This document shows positions 1-7,664 of a DNA stretch of 25,078 nt, one piece after another. The stretch comes from an uncultured Desulfobacteraceae bacterium (lineage in GTDB: Bacteria; Desulfobacterota; Desulfobacteria; Desulfobacterales; UBA2174), in assembly GCA_937982505.1 (NCBI GenBank), contig CALJLV010000083.1:1-25078 (forward strand). The letters are read 5' to 3'. The position numbers and the translations under genes are program-made. Numbering within the stretch: position 1 is the first letter of the stretch; every line of letters starts with the position of its first letter. The notes under the pieces were generated by a model that was not told where the DNA came from, did not search any database, and saw only the letters and a program-made list of their open reading frames with translations.

Positions 1-101
1 CTAACGGTCTCAACGATCCTAACGGTCTCAACGATCCTAACGGTCTCAACGATCCTAACGGTCTCAACGATCCCAACGGTCTCAACGATTTAAACGATTA
101 A
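1..101 (+). CDS. 3' end of an unidentified gene with an Asn/Asp-rich hexapeptide-repeat tail
   Basis: The window opens inside a reading frame whose codons begin at position 3 and end at the TAA at 99-101. The visible part encodes four NGLNDP-type hexapeptides, then NGLNDL, then ND. The repeat stays in frame to the stop, and the stop overlaps the Shine-Dalgarno sequence of the next gene (AAGGAG, 100-105). This suggests a genuine protein tail translationally linked to aspS. The parent protein lies outside the window. A second aminoacyl-tRNA synthetase such as hisS is possible from known gene orders, but nothing visible shows it. It is also possible that the repeat is non-coding DNA that happens to stay open. 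Confidence 0.5.
   Translation, partial: NGLNDPNGLNDPNGLNDPNGLNDPNGLNDLND
3..92 (+). repeat. 18-bp tandem repeat, five copies
   Basis: Five head-to-tail 18-bp units start at 3, 21, 39, 57 and 75, each beginning AACGGTCTCAACGAT. The first three are identical; the fourth ends CCC and the fifth ends TTA. A half-unit, AACGAT, follows at 93. The near-identity suggests recent expansion by slippage or unequal recombination. The period is a multiple of three, so copy-number change would not disturb the frame. The array may continue upstream of the window. Confidence 0.95.
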
Positions 102-110
102 GGAGCAACC

Positions 111-1907
111 GTGACATTCGACCAACTGGGGAACTGGCGGCGAACCCACCATCTCAGCGCGCTGCGCCTGGAAGACCGGGGCCGCGAGGTGGTGTTGATG
201 GGCTGGGTGCATCGACGGCGCGACCATGGCGGGGTCATCTTCATCGACCTGCGCGACCGGGAAGGGATGACCCAGGTGGTCTTCAATCCGGAGCGCAGCC
301 CGCAAGTCCACCGCAAGGCCCACGCCCTGCGCAACGAGTACGTCATCGCGGTGCGCGGGGTGGTGGCGCCGCGGCTGGAGGGGATGACCAATCCGCGCCT
401 GGCCACCGGTGAAATCGAGGTCTTCGCCGACGCCCTGCGGATCCTCAACGGCGCCCAGACCCCGCCTTTCCAGGTGGAAGAAACGGTGGATGTCTCGGAG
501 AACGTGCGCCTCAAGCACCGGCACGTCGATCTGCGGCGTCCCGGATTGCAGCAGAACCTGATCCGGCGCCACCGGGCCGCGGCCTGCGTGCGCCGGTACC
601 TGAACCAGAACGGGTTTCTGGATATCGAAACCCCTTTTCTGACCCGCTCGACGCCCGAAGGCGCCCGGGACTATCTGGTGCCCAGCCGGGTCAATCCGGG
701 CCAGTTCTACGCCCTGCCCCAGTCGCCCCAGCTCTTCAAGCAGCTGCTGATGATCTCGGGCTTCGATCGCTACTACCAGATCGTGCGCTGCTTTCGCGAC
801 GAGGACCTGCGCGCCGACCGCCAGCCCGAGTTCACCCAGATCGACCTGGAGCTGAGCTTCGTGGGGGAAGAGGACGTCATGGCCCTGGCCGAGGGAATGA
901 TGCAGCGGCTCTTCAAGGAGATCCTCGACCGCGACCTCGCCCTGCCCTTCCCCCGCCTGACCTACGCCGAAGCCATGGCGCGCTATGGCCTGGACAAGCC
1001 AGATACCCGCTTCGGGCTCGAACTGCGGGAGATCTCGGACATCGTGGGCGGATCGGGCTTCAAGGTCTTTGCCGAGGCGGTGGCCGGCGGCGGGATCGTC
1101 AAGGCGCTCAACGCCAAGGGGTGCAGCGAATTTACGCGCAAGGAGATCGATGACCTGGCCGAGTTCGTCACCATCTACCGGGCCCGGGGAATGGCCTGGA
1201 TCAAGGTGCGCGAGGACCAGTGGCAGTCGCCCATCGCCAAATTCTTCTCCGAAGCGGAAAAGCGGCGCCTGCGGGAACGCCTCGACATGCAGCCCGGCGA
1301 TCTGGTCTTTTTCGTCGCCGACCAACCCCGGGTGGTCAACGATGCCCTGGGCAACCTGCGCAACCACCTGGGCCGGCGCCTGGGCCTGGTGGACGACACG
1401 GTCTACAACTTTCTATGGGTCACCGAGTTTCCCATGTTCGAGTACGACGAGACCGAAAAACGCTGCCAGGCCCTGCACCACCCGTTCACCGCCCCCCTGG
1501 AAGCCGACCTGGAGCACTTGGAAAGCGATCCGCTGGCCCTGCGCAGCCGGGCCTACGACCTGGTGCTCAACGGCTCGGAGGTGGGCGGCGGCTCGATCCG
1601 CATCCACCAGCGCGATCTGCAGGAACGGGTTTTTGGGGCCCTGGGGATGGCCCGGGAGGATTACGAGGAAAAATTCGGCTTCATGCTCCAGGCCCTGGAC
1701 TCGGGGGCACCACCCCACGGCGGGATCGCCTTCGGGTTTGACCGGCTGGTGATGCTGCTGTGCGGCCAGCCGTCGATCCGCGACGTCATCGCCTTTCCCA
1801 AGACCCAGAAGGCCTCCTGCCTGCTCACCAACGCGCCCAGCGAGCCGACCCGCACCCAGCTCGACGAGTTGTCGATCCGGGTGCGCAGGCTGGCGCCGGA
1901 GGGCTGA
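111..1907 (+). CDS. aspS: Aspartate-tRNA ligase, likely non-discriminating (Asp/Asn)
   Basis: Class II aminoacyl-tRNA synthetase charging tRNA-Asp in the cytoplasm. The 598 residues match the long bacterial type. In order: an OB-fold anticodon-binding domain (about 1-110), a catalytic core with motif 2 (FRDEDLRADRQPEFTQIDLE), an inserted GAD domain, and motif 3 (GIAFGFDRLVMLL) near the end. The GTG start at 111 has AAGGAG five bases upstream, overlapping the stop of the preceding frame. His39 (in RRRDHGG) and Gly91 (in RLEG) match the two residues, His31 and Gly82 in the Pseudomonas enzyme, that are associated with relaxed specificity. Discriminating E. coli-type enzymes have Leu and Lys there. 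I therefore infer that it also makes Asp-tRNA-Asn, to be amidated by GatCAB elsewhere in the genome. Confidence 0.97.
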   Translation: MTFDQLGNWRRTHHLSALRLEDRGREVVLMGWVHRRRDHGGVIFIDLRDREGMTQVVFNPERSPQVHRKAHALRNEYVIAVRGVVAPRLEGMTNPRLATGEIEVFADALRILNGAQTPPFQVEETVDVSENVRLKHRHVDLRRPGLQQNLIRRHRAAACVRRYLNQNGFLDIETPFLTRSTPEGARDYLVPSRVNPGQFYALPQSPQLFKQLLMISGFDRYYQIVRCFRDEDLRADRQPEFTQIDLELSFVGEEDVMALAEGMMQRLFKEILDRDLALPFPRLTYAEAMARYGLDKPDTRFGLELREISDIVGGSGFKVFAEAVAGGGIVKALNAKGCSEFTRKEIDDLAEFVTIYRARGMAWIKVREDQWQSPIAKFFSEAEKRRLRERLDMQPGDLVFFVADQPRVVNDALGNLRNHLGRRLGLVDDTVYNFLWVTEFPMFEYDETEKRCQALHHPFTAPLEADLEHLESDPLALRSRAYDLVLNGSEVGGGSIRIHQRDLQERVFGALGMAREDYEEKFGFMLQALDSGAPPHGGIAFGFDRLVMLLCGQPSIRDVIAFPKTQKASCLLTNAPSEPTRTQLDELSIRVRRLAPEG

Positions 1908-1927
1908 AGCACACGGCCTGGACTGCT

Positions 1928-2065
1928 GTGGGAGCGCTTTGTAAGCGCGATTCTGAACAGCTCGAACGCCTCTATCCGCGGATACAATCCGCTCCCACGG
2001 AACGGCAAGCGGACTCGCCCCGTGGGAGCGAACTTCGGCAAGCTCAGGACATGCTTTGCAAGGGC
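1928..2065. repeat. REP-like palindrome cluster between aspS and the ABC cassette
   Basis: Three copies of GTGGGAGCG occur: 1928-1936 (+), 1990-1998 (-) and 2022-2030 (+). In the first, the 3-prime part forms a perfect 6-bp stem with a TGT loop (GCGCTT-TGT-AAGCGC, 1934-1948). In the second, the same design appears inverted (plus strand GCGGAT-ACA-ATCCGC, 1978-1992). The third is followed by CTTCGGCAAGCTCAGGACA, which resembles another common bacterial REP type, then by a degenerate GCTTTGCAAGGGCGAT like the tail of copy one. Opposed REP pairs are typical of BIME-type intergenic repeats. A role in termination or mRNA stability is inferred only. Confidence 0.75.
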
Positions 2066-2074
2066 GATCCGGAA

Positions 2075-2797
2075 ATGGCGCGAAAGCTCCCGGCAAGCGA
2101 AGATCATCGGGCTTCCCCCATCGTCCGCTTCGAGCGGGTCACCAAGGCCTACCGCTTCGGACAGACCCGCGTCACCGCGCTGCGCGGCGTTGATTTGGCC
2201 GTCGACCGGGGCGAATTCGTGGCGATCTGGGGGCCGTCGGGGTCCGGGAAATCGACCTTGTGCAACCTCGCCGGACTCCTGGATGCGCCCACCGAGGGCG
2301 CCGTTTGGCTCAACGGAAAAGACGCCGCCCTTTATTCCGACGACCAGAAAAGTCGACTGCGCAACGCCCACATCGGATTCGTGTTTCAAGGGTTCAACCT
2401 GATGCCGGTGCTCTCCGCGCTCGAAAACATCATGCTGCCCCTGCAGATTTTCGGGATCGACGCATCTGCGGCCCGGCAAAAGGCCATGGCCTGCCTGGCC
2501 GAAGTCCACATGACGCCATACGCCACCCATCGCCCCGCCAGGCTTTCCGGAGGTCAGCAGCAGCGCGTGGCCATTTGCCGGGCCTTGATCACGAATCCGG
2601 ACATCGTCATTGCCGACGAGCCGACCGCCAACCTCGACTCGGCGGCCGCCAAGATGATCATCGACTTGATGGCCGAAATGAACGCGACCCGTGGGACCAC
2701 TTTCATCTTTTCCACCCATGACCGGCGCGTCATCGAAAATGTTCGCCGCAAGGTGCTGCTGACCGACGGACGCATCGAAGACGACGTGATCGTCTGA
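2075..2797 (+). CDS. ABC transporter ATP-binding protein, LolD/MacB type
   Basis: A 240-residue nucleotide-binding subunit of the LolD/MacB/FtsE group. It shows Walker A GPSGSGKS (53-60), Q-loop Gln105 (FVFQGFNL), signature LSGGQQQR (157-164), Walker B DIVIADEPT (176-184) and switch His215 (STHD). It has no membrane segment, so it must pair with the permease encoded 240 bp downstream. Members of this family drive extraction or mechanotransmission of envelope lipoproteins and peptides rather than classical import. The frame is open far upstream through the REP cluster. I chose ATG 2075 because AAGGG lies about ten bases before it; ATG 2051 lies within repeat sequence and is the alternative. 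It is the first gene of the five-gene cassette. Confidence 0.92.
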   Translation: MARKLPASEDHRASPIVRFERVTKAYRFGQTRVTALRGVDLAVDRGEFVAIWGPSGSGKSTLCNLAGLLDAPTEGAVWLNGKDAALYSDDQKSRLRNAHIGFVFQGFNLMPVLSALENIMLPLQIFGIDASAARQKAMACLAEVHMTPYATHRPARLSGGQQQRVAICRALITNPDIVIADEPTANLDSAAAKMIIDLMAEMNATRGTTFIFSTHDRRVIENVRRKVLLTDGRIEDDVIV

Positions 2798-3038
2798 CCA
2801 GGAAGACCGGCCCCGGAGGCGGCGACCGTTTTTCGATCCCATGCGGCCACTGAACGGGCCGGGGCGATCGAGCCGGAAACGGCCGCTTTGGGGAGCGGCC
2901 GGCGGGGCTTTCCGCCGGCTCGTCAAGATGCTAATGAATTCCGGATCGGGCCAGGGCGGCAGATCCGGGGTCCCCGTCAGATGGCTCAAGGCCTCCTGGA
3001 GGCTTCCGAAAACCGAACGCGCAGTCACCGACGAGACC
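2798..3038 (+). other. 240-bp intra-cassette gap with a perfect hairpin
   Basis: There is a wide gap between the ATPase stop and the permease start. It holds a perfect 8-bp stem, GCCGGCGG/CCGCCGGC (2898-2905 and 2912-2919, loop GGCTTT), with no T-run after it. A 17-base element around ATTCCGGATCGGG (2934-2950) recurs with one mismatch at 5088-5104, before the barrel gene. The permease frame is open through this gap, but the translation is Arg/Gly-rich and unlike a permease N-terminus. I therefore treat it as untranslated. A processing or attenuation site is possible. Confidence 0.45.
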
Positions 3039-4289
3039 ATGCATACCTGGATCAAGATCGCTGTCCGGAATCTGACCCTGAACCTCCGCAGGTCCGTTTT
3101 CACCATTCTGGCGGTGGCCGTGGGATTTGCCGCCGTCAACGTCTTCGGCGGGTTTGCGGATTACATTTTCGCGGGCTTGCGCGACGGGTTCATCTATGCC
3201 CAGGGCGAGGGGCATTTGTCCATCTTCAAGGCGGGATATTTGACAGAGGGCAAAATCGACACGGCGCGCTTCCTCATTTCGGCCCAGGAGCAGACGCGGA
3301 TCCGCCGGATCGCGGCGCGGCATCCGGAAATCGAGGTCGTCACGGCGCAGCTCGGGATTTCCGGACTGGTTTCCAACGGTCAAATCTCCACCATCACGCT
3401 GATCGAGGGGCGCTCCTTCGCCGACATGCAAGCCATGCGGGCACGGGCCGGGGGTATGGTGGGGAGGCTGGAATTTTTCACGGGCGCCCCGCTCCAGGAC
3501 GACGTCCTGCACCTGGGCGGTCTGAGCTCCGGGCTCTCCGAGAAGATCGACAGCCCCATCGGTAGCGACGTGGTCCTCATGGCGCCCACCGTGGAAGGCC
3601 AGATCAACGCTCTGGACATGCACGTCGTGCAGAATTTCGAATCCCCGGTCCAGGCCCTCAACGATATGATTTCGTTGGTCACCCTGGATTTCGTCCAGGC
3701 CCTCTACGACACGGACGCGGTGGACACTTTCAGCCTCCTGCTTTCGGACACCGCGCGCACCGGCGCGGTCAAAACCGCCCTGGAGAAGGATTTCGCGGCA
3801 GACGGGCTCCGCCTGGAGGTCCAGACCTGGGAAGCCATGTCCCCGCTTTACGGGAAGGTCAAGCAGATGTTCGACATCATCTTCGCGGTACTGTTTGTCA
3901 TCGTGCTGGCCATCGTCATCATGAGCATCATCAACACCATGAGCATGGCCGTGATGGAGCGCACCCGGGAGATCGGCACCTTGCGGGCCCTGGGCCTCAA
4001 ACGCACCGGGGTGGTCAGGCTCTTCGCCATCGAGAGCGCCCTGCTGGGCCTGCTGGGTTCCACCCTCGGCGCGCTGATCACCCTGGTCGCCGTCTGGGGC
4101 ATCCGTCTGGGAAAACTTTCCTGGATCCCTCCCAACTTCACGACCCGGGTGCCGGTGCTCGTCAACCTGATTCCGGGCGACATGCTGTGGACCCTGGCCT
4201 TCATGGTGGCCCTGTCGATCACCGTCGCGATCCTGCCGTCACGGAAAGCGGCCCGCATGAACATCGTCGATGCCCTGGGGCACGCATGA
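3039..4289 (+). CDS. ABC transporter permease, FtsX/MacB/LolC-like
   Basis: An inner-membrane subunit of 416 residues with the type VII ABC layout. One N-terminal membrane segment lies at about 20-45, after IKIAVRNLTLNLRRS, the usual start of this family. A large periplasmic domain runs from about 46 to 275. Three C-terminal segments lie at about 279-305, 329-355 and 381-400, with the conserved cytoplasmic loop ERTREIGTLRALGLKR between the first two. The tail PSRKAARMNIVDALGHA is also typical. ATG 3039 was chosen because the family motif follows immediately, although its ribosome site is weak. Its stop overlaps the ATG of the LolA-like gene (ATGA at 4286-4289), so the two are translationally coupled. 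It likely works with the ATPase as a homodimer, since no second permease gene is present. Confidence 0.93.
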   Translation: MHTWIKIAVRNLTLNLRRSVFTILAVAVGFAAVNVFGGFADYIFAGLRDGFIYAQGEGHLSIFKAGYLTEGKIDTARFLISAQEQTRIRRIAARHPEIEVVTAQLGISGLVSNGQISTITLIEGRSFADMQAMRARAGGMVGRLEFFTGAPLQDDVLHLGGLSSGLSEKIDSPIGSDVVLMAPTVEGQINALDMHVVQNFESPVQALNDMISLVTLDFVQALYDTDAVDTFSLLLSDTARTGAVKTALEKDFAADGLRLEVQTWEAMSPLYGKVKQMFDIIFAVLFVIVLAIVIMSIINTMSMAVMERTREIGTLRALGLKRTGVVRLFAIESALLGLLGSTLGALITLVAVWGIRLGKLSWIPPNFTTRVPVLVNLIPGDMLWTLAFMVALSITVAILPSRKAARMNIVDALGHA

Positions 4290-5074
4290 ACCCGCCTTCG
4301 ATCCCCGGCAAAAAACCCTTCAGAATGCCGCAGACCCTGGGCCGCTGGATCCTGGCGCTTTTCTTGGCGGCGCTCCCGGCATCCCCCGGCGTGGCGCAAA
4401 ATCCGGATATCGTTTCCATGCTGCGCCGGGCGGATGAATCCCGTGGCAACCTGACCGGTATTCAATGGCAGGTCACGGTGGAAACCGCGGAGCGAACGCG
4501 CACATCCCGCATGACCTATCAGGTCAAGGCGCGGGGATTTGACATTCTCGGCGTCAACACGGCGCCCCCCAAATCCGCGGGGAACAAAATTTTGATGCTT
4601 TCCGGCAACATGTGGTTCTACAAGCCCGGCTTGAGCAAGCCCGTGCCCATATCCCGGCGCCAGAAGCTCATGGGCAACGCGTCTTACGGAGACATCGCGG
4701 CCACCAATTACGCCGAGGATTATCTGGCCGCCCTGGAAGGCGAGGACCTGCTGGAGGGGGAGCCGTGCTGGGTGCTGTCGCTCAAGACCGATGATGCCAA
4801 GGCCACCTACGACACGATCCGCTACTGGATTTCCAAAAAGCGGCAGGTCGGAGTCAAGGCCGTCTACTATACGGTTTCGGGCAAGGCGTTCAAATCCGCG
4901 CGCATGGTCTACGGGCACAGCGTGCGCATCGGCGGCGAAACACGCCCTTTCATCTCGGAAATCCAGATCTTCGACGAGCTGATGACCGAAGATGTCACCC
5001 GGCTCCGTCTGGAGGATCCCCGGGTCCATCCCATGCCCGATTATATCTTCAACCTCAATTTTTTGAAGCAGTAG
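4286..5074 (+). CDS. LolA-like outer-membrane lipoprotein-sorting protein
   Basis: A 262-residue predicted periplasmic protein. The N-terminus has a basic stretch, then a hydrophobic core (WILALFLAALPASPGVAQ) with likely cleavage near residue 38, before NPDIVSMLRRADESRG. The mature part resembles proteins annotated as outer-membrane lipoprotein-sorting protein (LolA-like half-barrel). Shared features are a MTYQVKARGFD strand pair, NKILMLSGNMWFYKPG, YGDIAATNYAEDY and a C-terminal PDYIFNLNFL. Such folds carry acyl chains across the periplasm. The start codon overlaps the permease stop by four bases. ATG 4325, just before the hydrophobic core, could give a more compact signal peptide. The cargo is unknown; carrying a lipid or lipoprotein from the ABC unit to the barrel encoded next is inferred from order. 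Confidence 0.85.
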   Translation: MNPPSIPGKKPFRMPQTLGRWILALFLAALPASPGVAQNPDIVSMLRRADESRGNLTGIQWQVTVETAERTRTSRMTYQVKARGFDILGVNTAPPKSAGNKILMLSGNMWFYKPGLSKPVPISRRQKLMGNASYGDIAATNYAEDYLAALEGEDLLEGEPCWVLSLKTDDAKATYDTIRYWISKKRQVGVKAVYYTVSGKAFKSARMVYGHSVRIGGETRPFISEIQIFDELMTEDVTRLRLEDPRVHPMPDYIFNLNFLKQ

Positions 5075-5184
5075 ACGGCCGTAAAACATGGATTCCGGAT
5101 CGGGAATGATGGGAAAGGAGAGCCGGCGGGGTGCCCGCCCGGGCTTGCTCGGGTCTTCAAACCCTGCAGCACGAAGGAGATGCC

Positions 5185-6384
5185 TTGAAAATCTCAGTCC
5201 TTCTAAGTGTATTGACCGCCTGGGCGGCTGTCTGCTCCCCGGCGCCGTGGTGCCGCGCCCAGGAAGGCGCCGCGGCCTCGGCCGAGGCCACGCCCTTGCG
5301 GCGGGGGTGGAGCGAGAATTTTTCCTCGCGGCTCAATGCCGTCGGCTATGCGAGATATCTGGACATCCTCGACACCCCCGTCAACCCCGGAAACATCCGT
5401 GCGATACCGGCCTGGACGTACGCCCTGGAGGCCCGCCCCGACCTTGGCTGGACCACCGAGCGCTTGCGGCTCCAGGTGAAGCCGCGTGCCGAAATCACGC
5501 ACCGGGTTTGGGGCCAGGGGTGGCGGGACGGTGATTCGGAAACGGACGGCGACGCCCACGTCAACGGGTGGCTGGCGCAAGTGCGTCTTGCGGACGCACT
5601 GTTTGCGTCCTACGGCCGTGAAGACCTGCAATGGGGACCGGCCTACCTGGTTTCCAGCTCCAATCCGTTCTCCCAGGAAAACGGGCGCCATGATCCGTAC
5701 CTGGAACAGCCGGGAATGGATTACGCCAAGGTGGTGGTAATCCCTGACAGCCGATTCACGGCCACGCTGATCGCCAATACCGACCCAGGCCGCAACGACG
5801 GCTTCCAGGAATTCAGAAAGACGTATGCGCTGAAGATCGATTACACCGTCGAAAATTTTTTCGCCGCGCTGATCCCATCGGTGCGCGAAGGGAGCCGCCC
5901 ATCTATCGGCGCCTATGCGGGCTGGCATCCATCCGACGCCCTGCTGCTGTACGCCGAAAGCCGGTATGCGGATGAAACCGAAAAAATCTCGACCTTGGCC
6001 GGCGCCACTTACACGTTCAAGGACGGGACCGCCTTGAGCGGCGAATACTACCATAACGGCGAGGGCAACGCGGACGAGTCCATTCTGAGCGCCGTCGGCA
6101 AACGGGTCGGCGGCAACCCGGGCGAGACCAGTCCATATTTCCGCAAACACTATCTGCTGCTCCAGGCGGTCAAATCCCGGATATGGGACCGCGTCCATCT
6201 CACGGCGCGCTGGATGGCGAATCTGGATGACGATTCATCCCGCCTCCTGGGACTGGCCGAGTGGGAATTCAGCGATCGTGCGGTGCTGTTTGTCGTGGGA
6301 AATCGATTTTGCGGCGATGCAGATACCGAATTCGGCAGCCTGTTCGAATGGTCCGGCATGGCGGGTATGTCGTTCACTTACTGA
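5185..6384 (+). CDS. Predicted outer-membrane beta-barrel protein, unknown family
   Basis: A 399-residue exported protein that I cannot assign to a named family. A TTG start at 5185 is supported by AAGGAG five bases upstream (5174-5179) and by the signal peptide that then begins at once (KISVLLSVLTAWAAVCSPAPWCRAQ). A GTG at 5131 in the same frame would put a non-signal extension in front. The mature protein alternates polar and aromatic or aliphatic residues in many short strands, for example LLLYAESRYADETEKIS and TALSGEYYHNGEG. It ends in MSFTY, an aromatic C-terminus typical of BAM substrates. Segments such as YGREDLQWGPAYLVSSSNPF recall porins that pass polysaccharides or small molecules. 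It probably forms the outer-membrane part of the cassette. Confidence 0.8.
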   Translation: MKISVLLSVLTAWAAVCSPAPWCRAQEGAAASAEATPLRRGWSENFSSRLNAVGYARYLDILDTPVNPGNIRAIPAWTYALEARPDLGWTTERLRLQVKPRAEITHRVWGQGWRDGDSETDGDAHVNGWLAQVRLADALFASYGREDLQWGPAYLVSSSNPFSQENGRHDPYLEQPGMDYAKVVVIPDSRFTATLIANTDPGRNDGFQEFRKTYALKIDYTVENFFAALIPSVREGSRPSIGAYAGWHPSDALLLYAESRYADETEKISTLAGATYTFKDGTALSGEYYHNGEGNADESILSAVGKRVGGNPGETSPYFRKHYLLLQAVKSRIWDRVHLTARWMANLDDDSSRLLGLAEWEFSDRAVLFVVGNRFCGDADTEFGSLFEWSGMAGMSFTY

Positions 6385-6400
6385 GTGATGCAGAGGAATC

Positions 6401-7633
6401 ATGGAACTGGAATACTGTTTTCCCGAATCCCCGGAACTCCGTCAAACGAAGATCAGGGTGGCGCACCGCAACGGCCGCATCCGCGCCCGTTTGAGAGGCC
6501 ACTACACCTTGCGGGCATGGCTTTTGACCATGTTCTATTTCACCTACTTCAACCGGATCAAGCCGCTGGCCGTGCATGAAGGCGGCCGCGTGATGTCGCT
6601 TTACCTGCCGCCGATGCCCAGCGGCGCCCACGCGCGCATGATGGCATCCTTCCTCTCCGCCGCCCTTTTCGACCGGCTGATTCCCCAGGCCGCCACCATC
6701 GGGGTGACGTCGGCATGCCAGTACGATTGCGTGCACTGCAGTGCCAAGGGCAGATCGAACGCGATGGCCGACATGACCCTGGACGAACTGAAAAGGACGG
6801 CCCGCCAGTGCATCCAACTGGGAATCTGCAATCTTACCTTTACCGGTGGAGAGCCCCTGCTGCGACGGGATCTGGAGGAACTGGTGGCCTCGGTCCCCAA
6901 GGCGCAGGCCATCACTCTGGTATTCACCAACGCCGCCCTCCTGACGCCCCAACGGGCGCGCACTCTGAGAGCGGCCGGGCTCTTTGGCGTTCACATCAGT
7001 CTGGATGCGGCCGATCCGGCGGAGCACGACCGCCTCAGAGGCGTCAAGGGCGCCTTCGAGGCGGTGCGCCGGGGTGTACGAAACGCTCTGGACGCGGGTC
7101 TACTGGTGGGCATCTCGACCTACGCCACGCGTCAAAGCGCCCTGCAACACGCCATTTGGCCCATCGCCGGGCACTGCGCGCAGTGGGGAGTCCACGAGCT
7201 GACCGTCTTCGACGCGATTCAGACGGGAATCCTGAAGGATCAAAGCGGGATCGGCCTCGACCAGAACGCCCGCAAAACACTGCTGGCCGACAGCCAAAAG
7301 ATCAATCGAAGGTTCAAGGGCAGATTGCGGGTCGTCACCCAGACCTGGACCAACACCGGACGCGGGTTTTCCCGGTTCATCGGCTGTCTTGCGGCCAACC
7401 TGCAGCTGCATGTCACGGCCCAGGGGGAGTTTACACCCTGCGATTTCACACCGCTGACGTTTGGCAATATCAGGCGGGAGAGTGTGCGGGAACTCTGGCA
7501 AAAAATGCTGCAGCACCCTGCCTACTGCCAGCGCAGCATTGCGTGCCGCATGCAGAATGCGGATTTCCGGAAGAAATATATCGAGACGATCCCGCAGGAG
7601 GCGGATCTGCCCTATCCCATTTTTCGGCTGTGA
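6401..7633 (+). CDS. Radical SAM enzyme with SPASM-like C-terminus
   Basis: A 410-residue iron-sulfur enzyme. The CX3CX2C cluster motif is Cys106, Cys110 and Cys113 (CQYDCVHC), followed by GGEP at 149-152 and the radical SAM strands VFTNAAL and VHISLDAA. The C-terminal cysteines 329, 347, 376 and 382 sit in a SPASM-like context (EFTPCDFTPLTFGN). They could hold an auxiliary 4Fe-4S cluster, as in enzymes that modify peptides. About 100 residues precede the radical SAM core, including a hydrophobic aromatic stretch (AWLLTMFYFTYF, 39-50) that may touch the membrane. ATG 6401 has AGAGGA before it and lies 16 bases after the barrel stop, so it is clearly the same operon. No precursor-peptide gene is seen beside it. 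The substrate is unknown. Confidence 0.9.
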   Translation: MELEYCFPESPELRQTKIRVAHRNGRIRARLRGHYTLRAWLLTMFYFTYFNRIKPLAVHEGGRVMSLYLPPMPSGAHARMMASFLSAALFDRLIPQAATIGVTSACQYDCVHCSAKGRSNAMADMTLDELKRTARQCIQLGICNLTFTGGEPLLRRDLEELVASVPKAQAITLVFTNAALLTPQRARTLRAAGLFGVHISLDAADPAEHDRLRGVKGAFEAVRRGVRNALDAGLLVGISTYATRQSALQHAIWPIAGHCAQWGVHELTVFDAIQTGILKDQSGIGLDQNARKTLLADSQKINRRFKGRLRVVTQTWTNTGRGFSRFIGCLAANLQLHVTAQGEFTPCDFTPLTFGNIRRESVRELWQKMLQHPAYCQRSIACRMQNADFRKKYIETIPQEADLPYPIFRL

Positions 7634-7664
7634 ACAGGCAGGGGAACAACATCGCGCAGACAAA

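Noticed and set aside
1..101. CRISPR array at the window start
   Set aside because: The repeats are directly adjacent 18-bp units with no spacers, and they encode an in-frame peptide repeat.
2841..3038. Longer permease start at 2841 or at the ATG near 2934
   Set aside because: The added residues are basic and low-complexity and push the first membrane segment away from the terminus, unlike the family.
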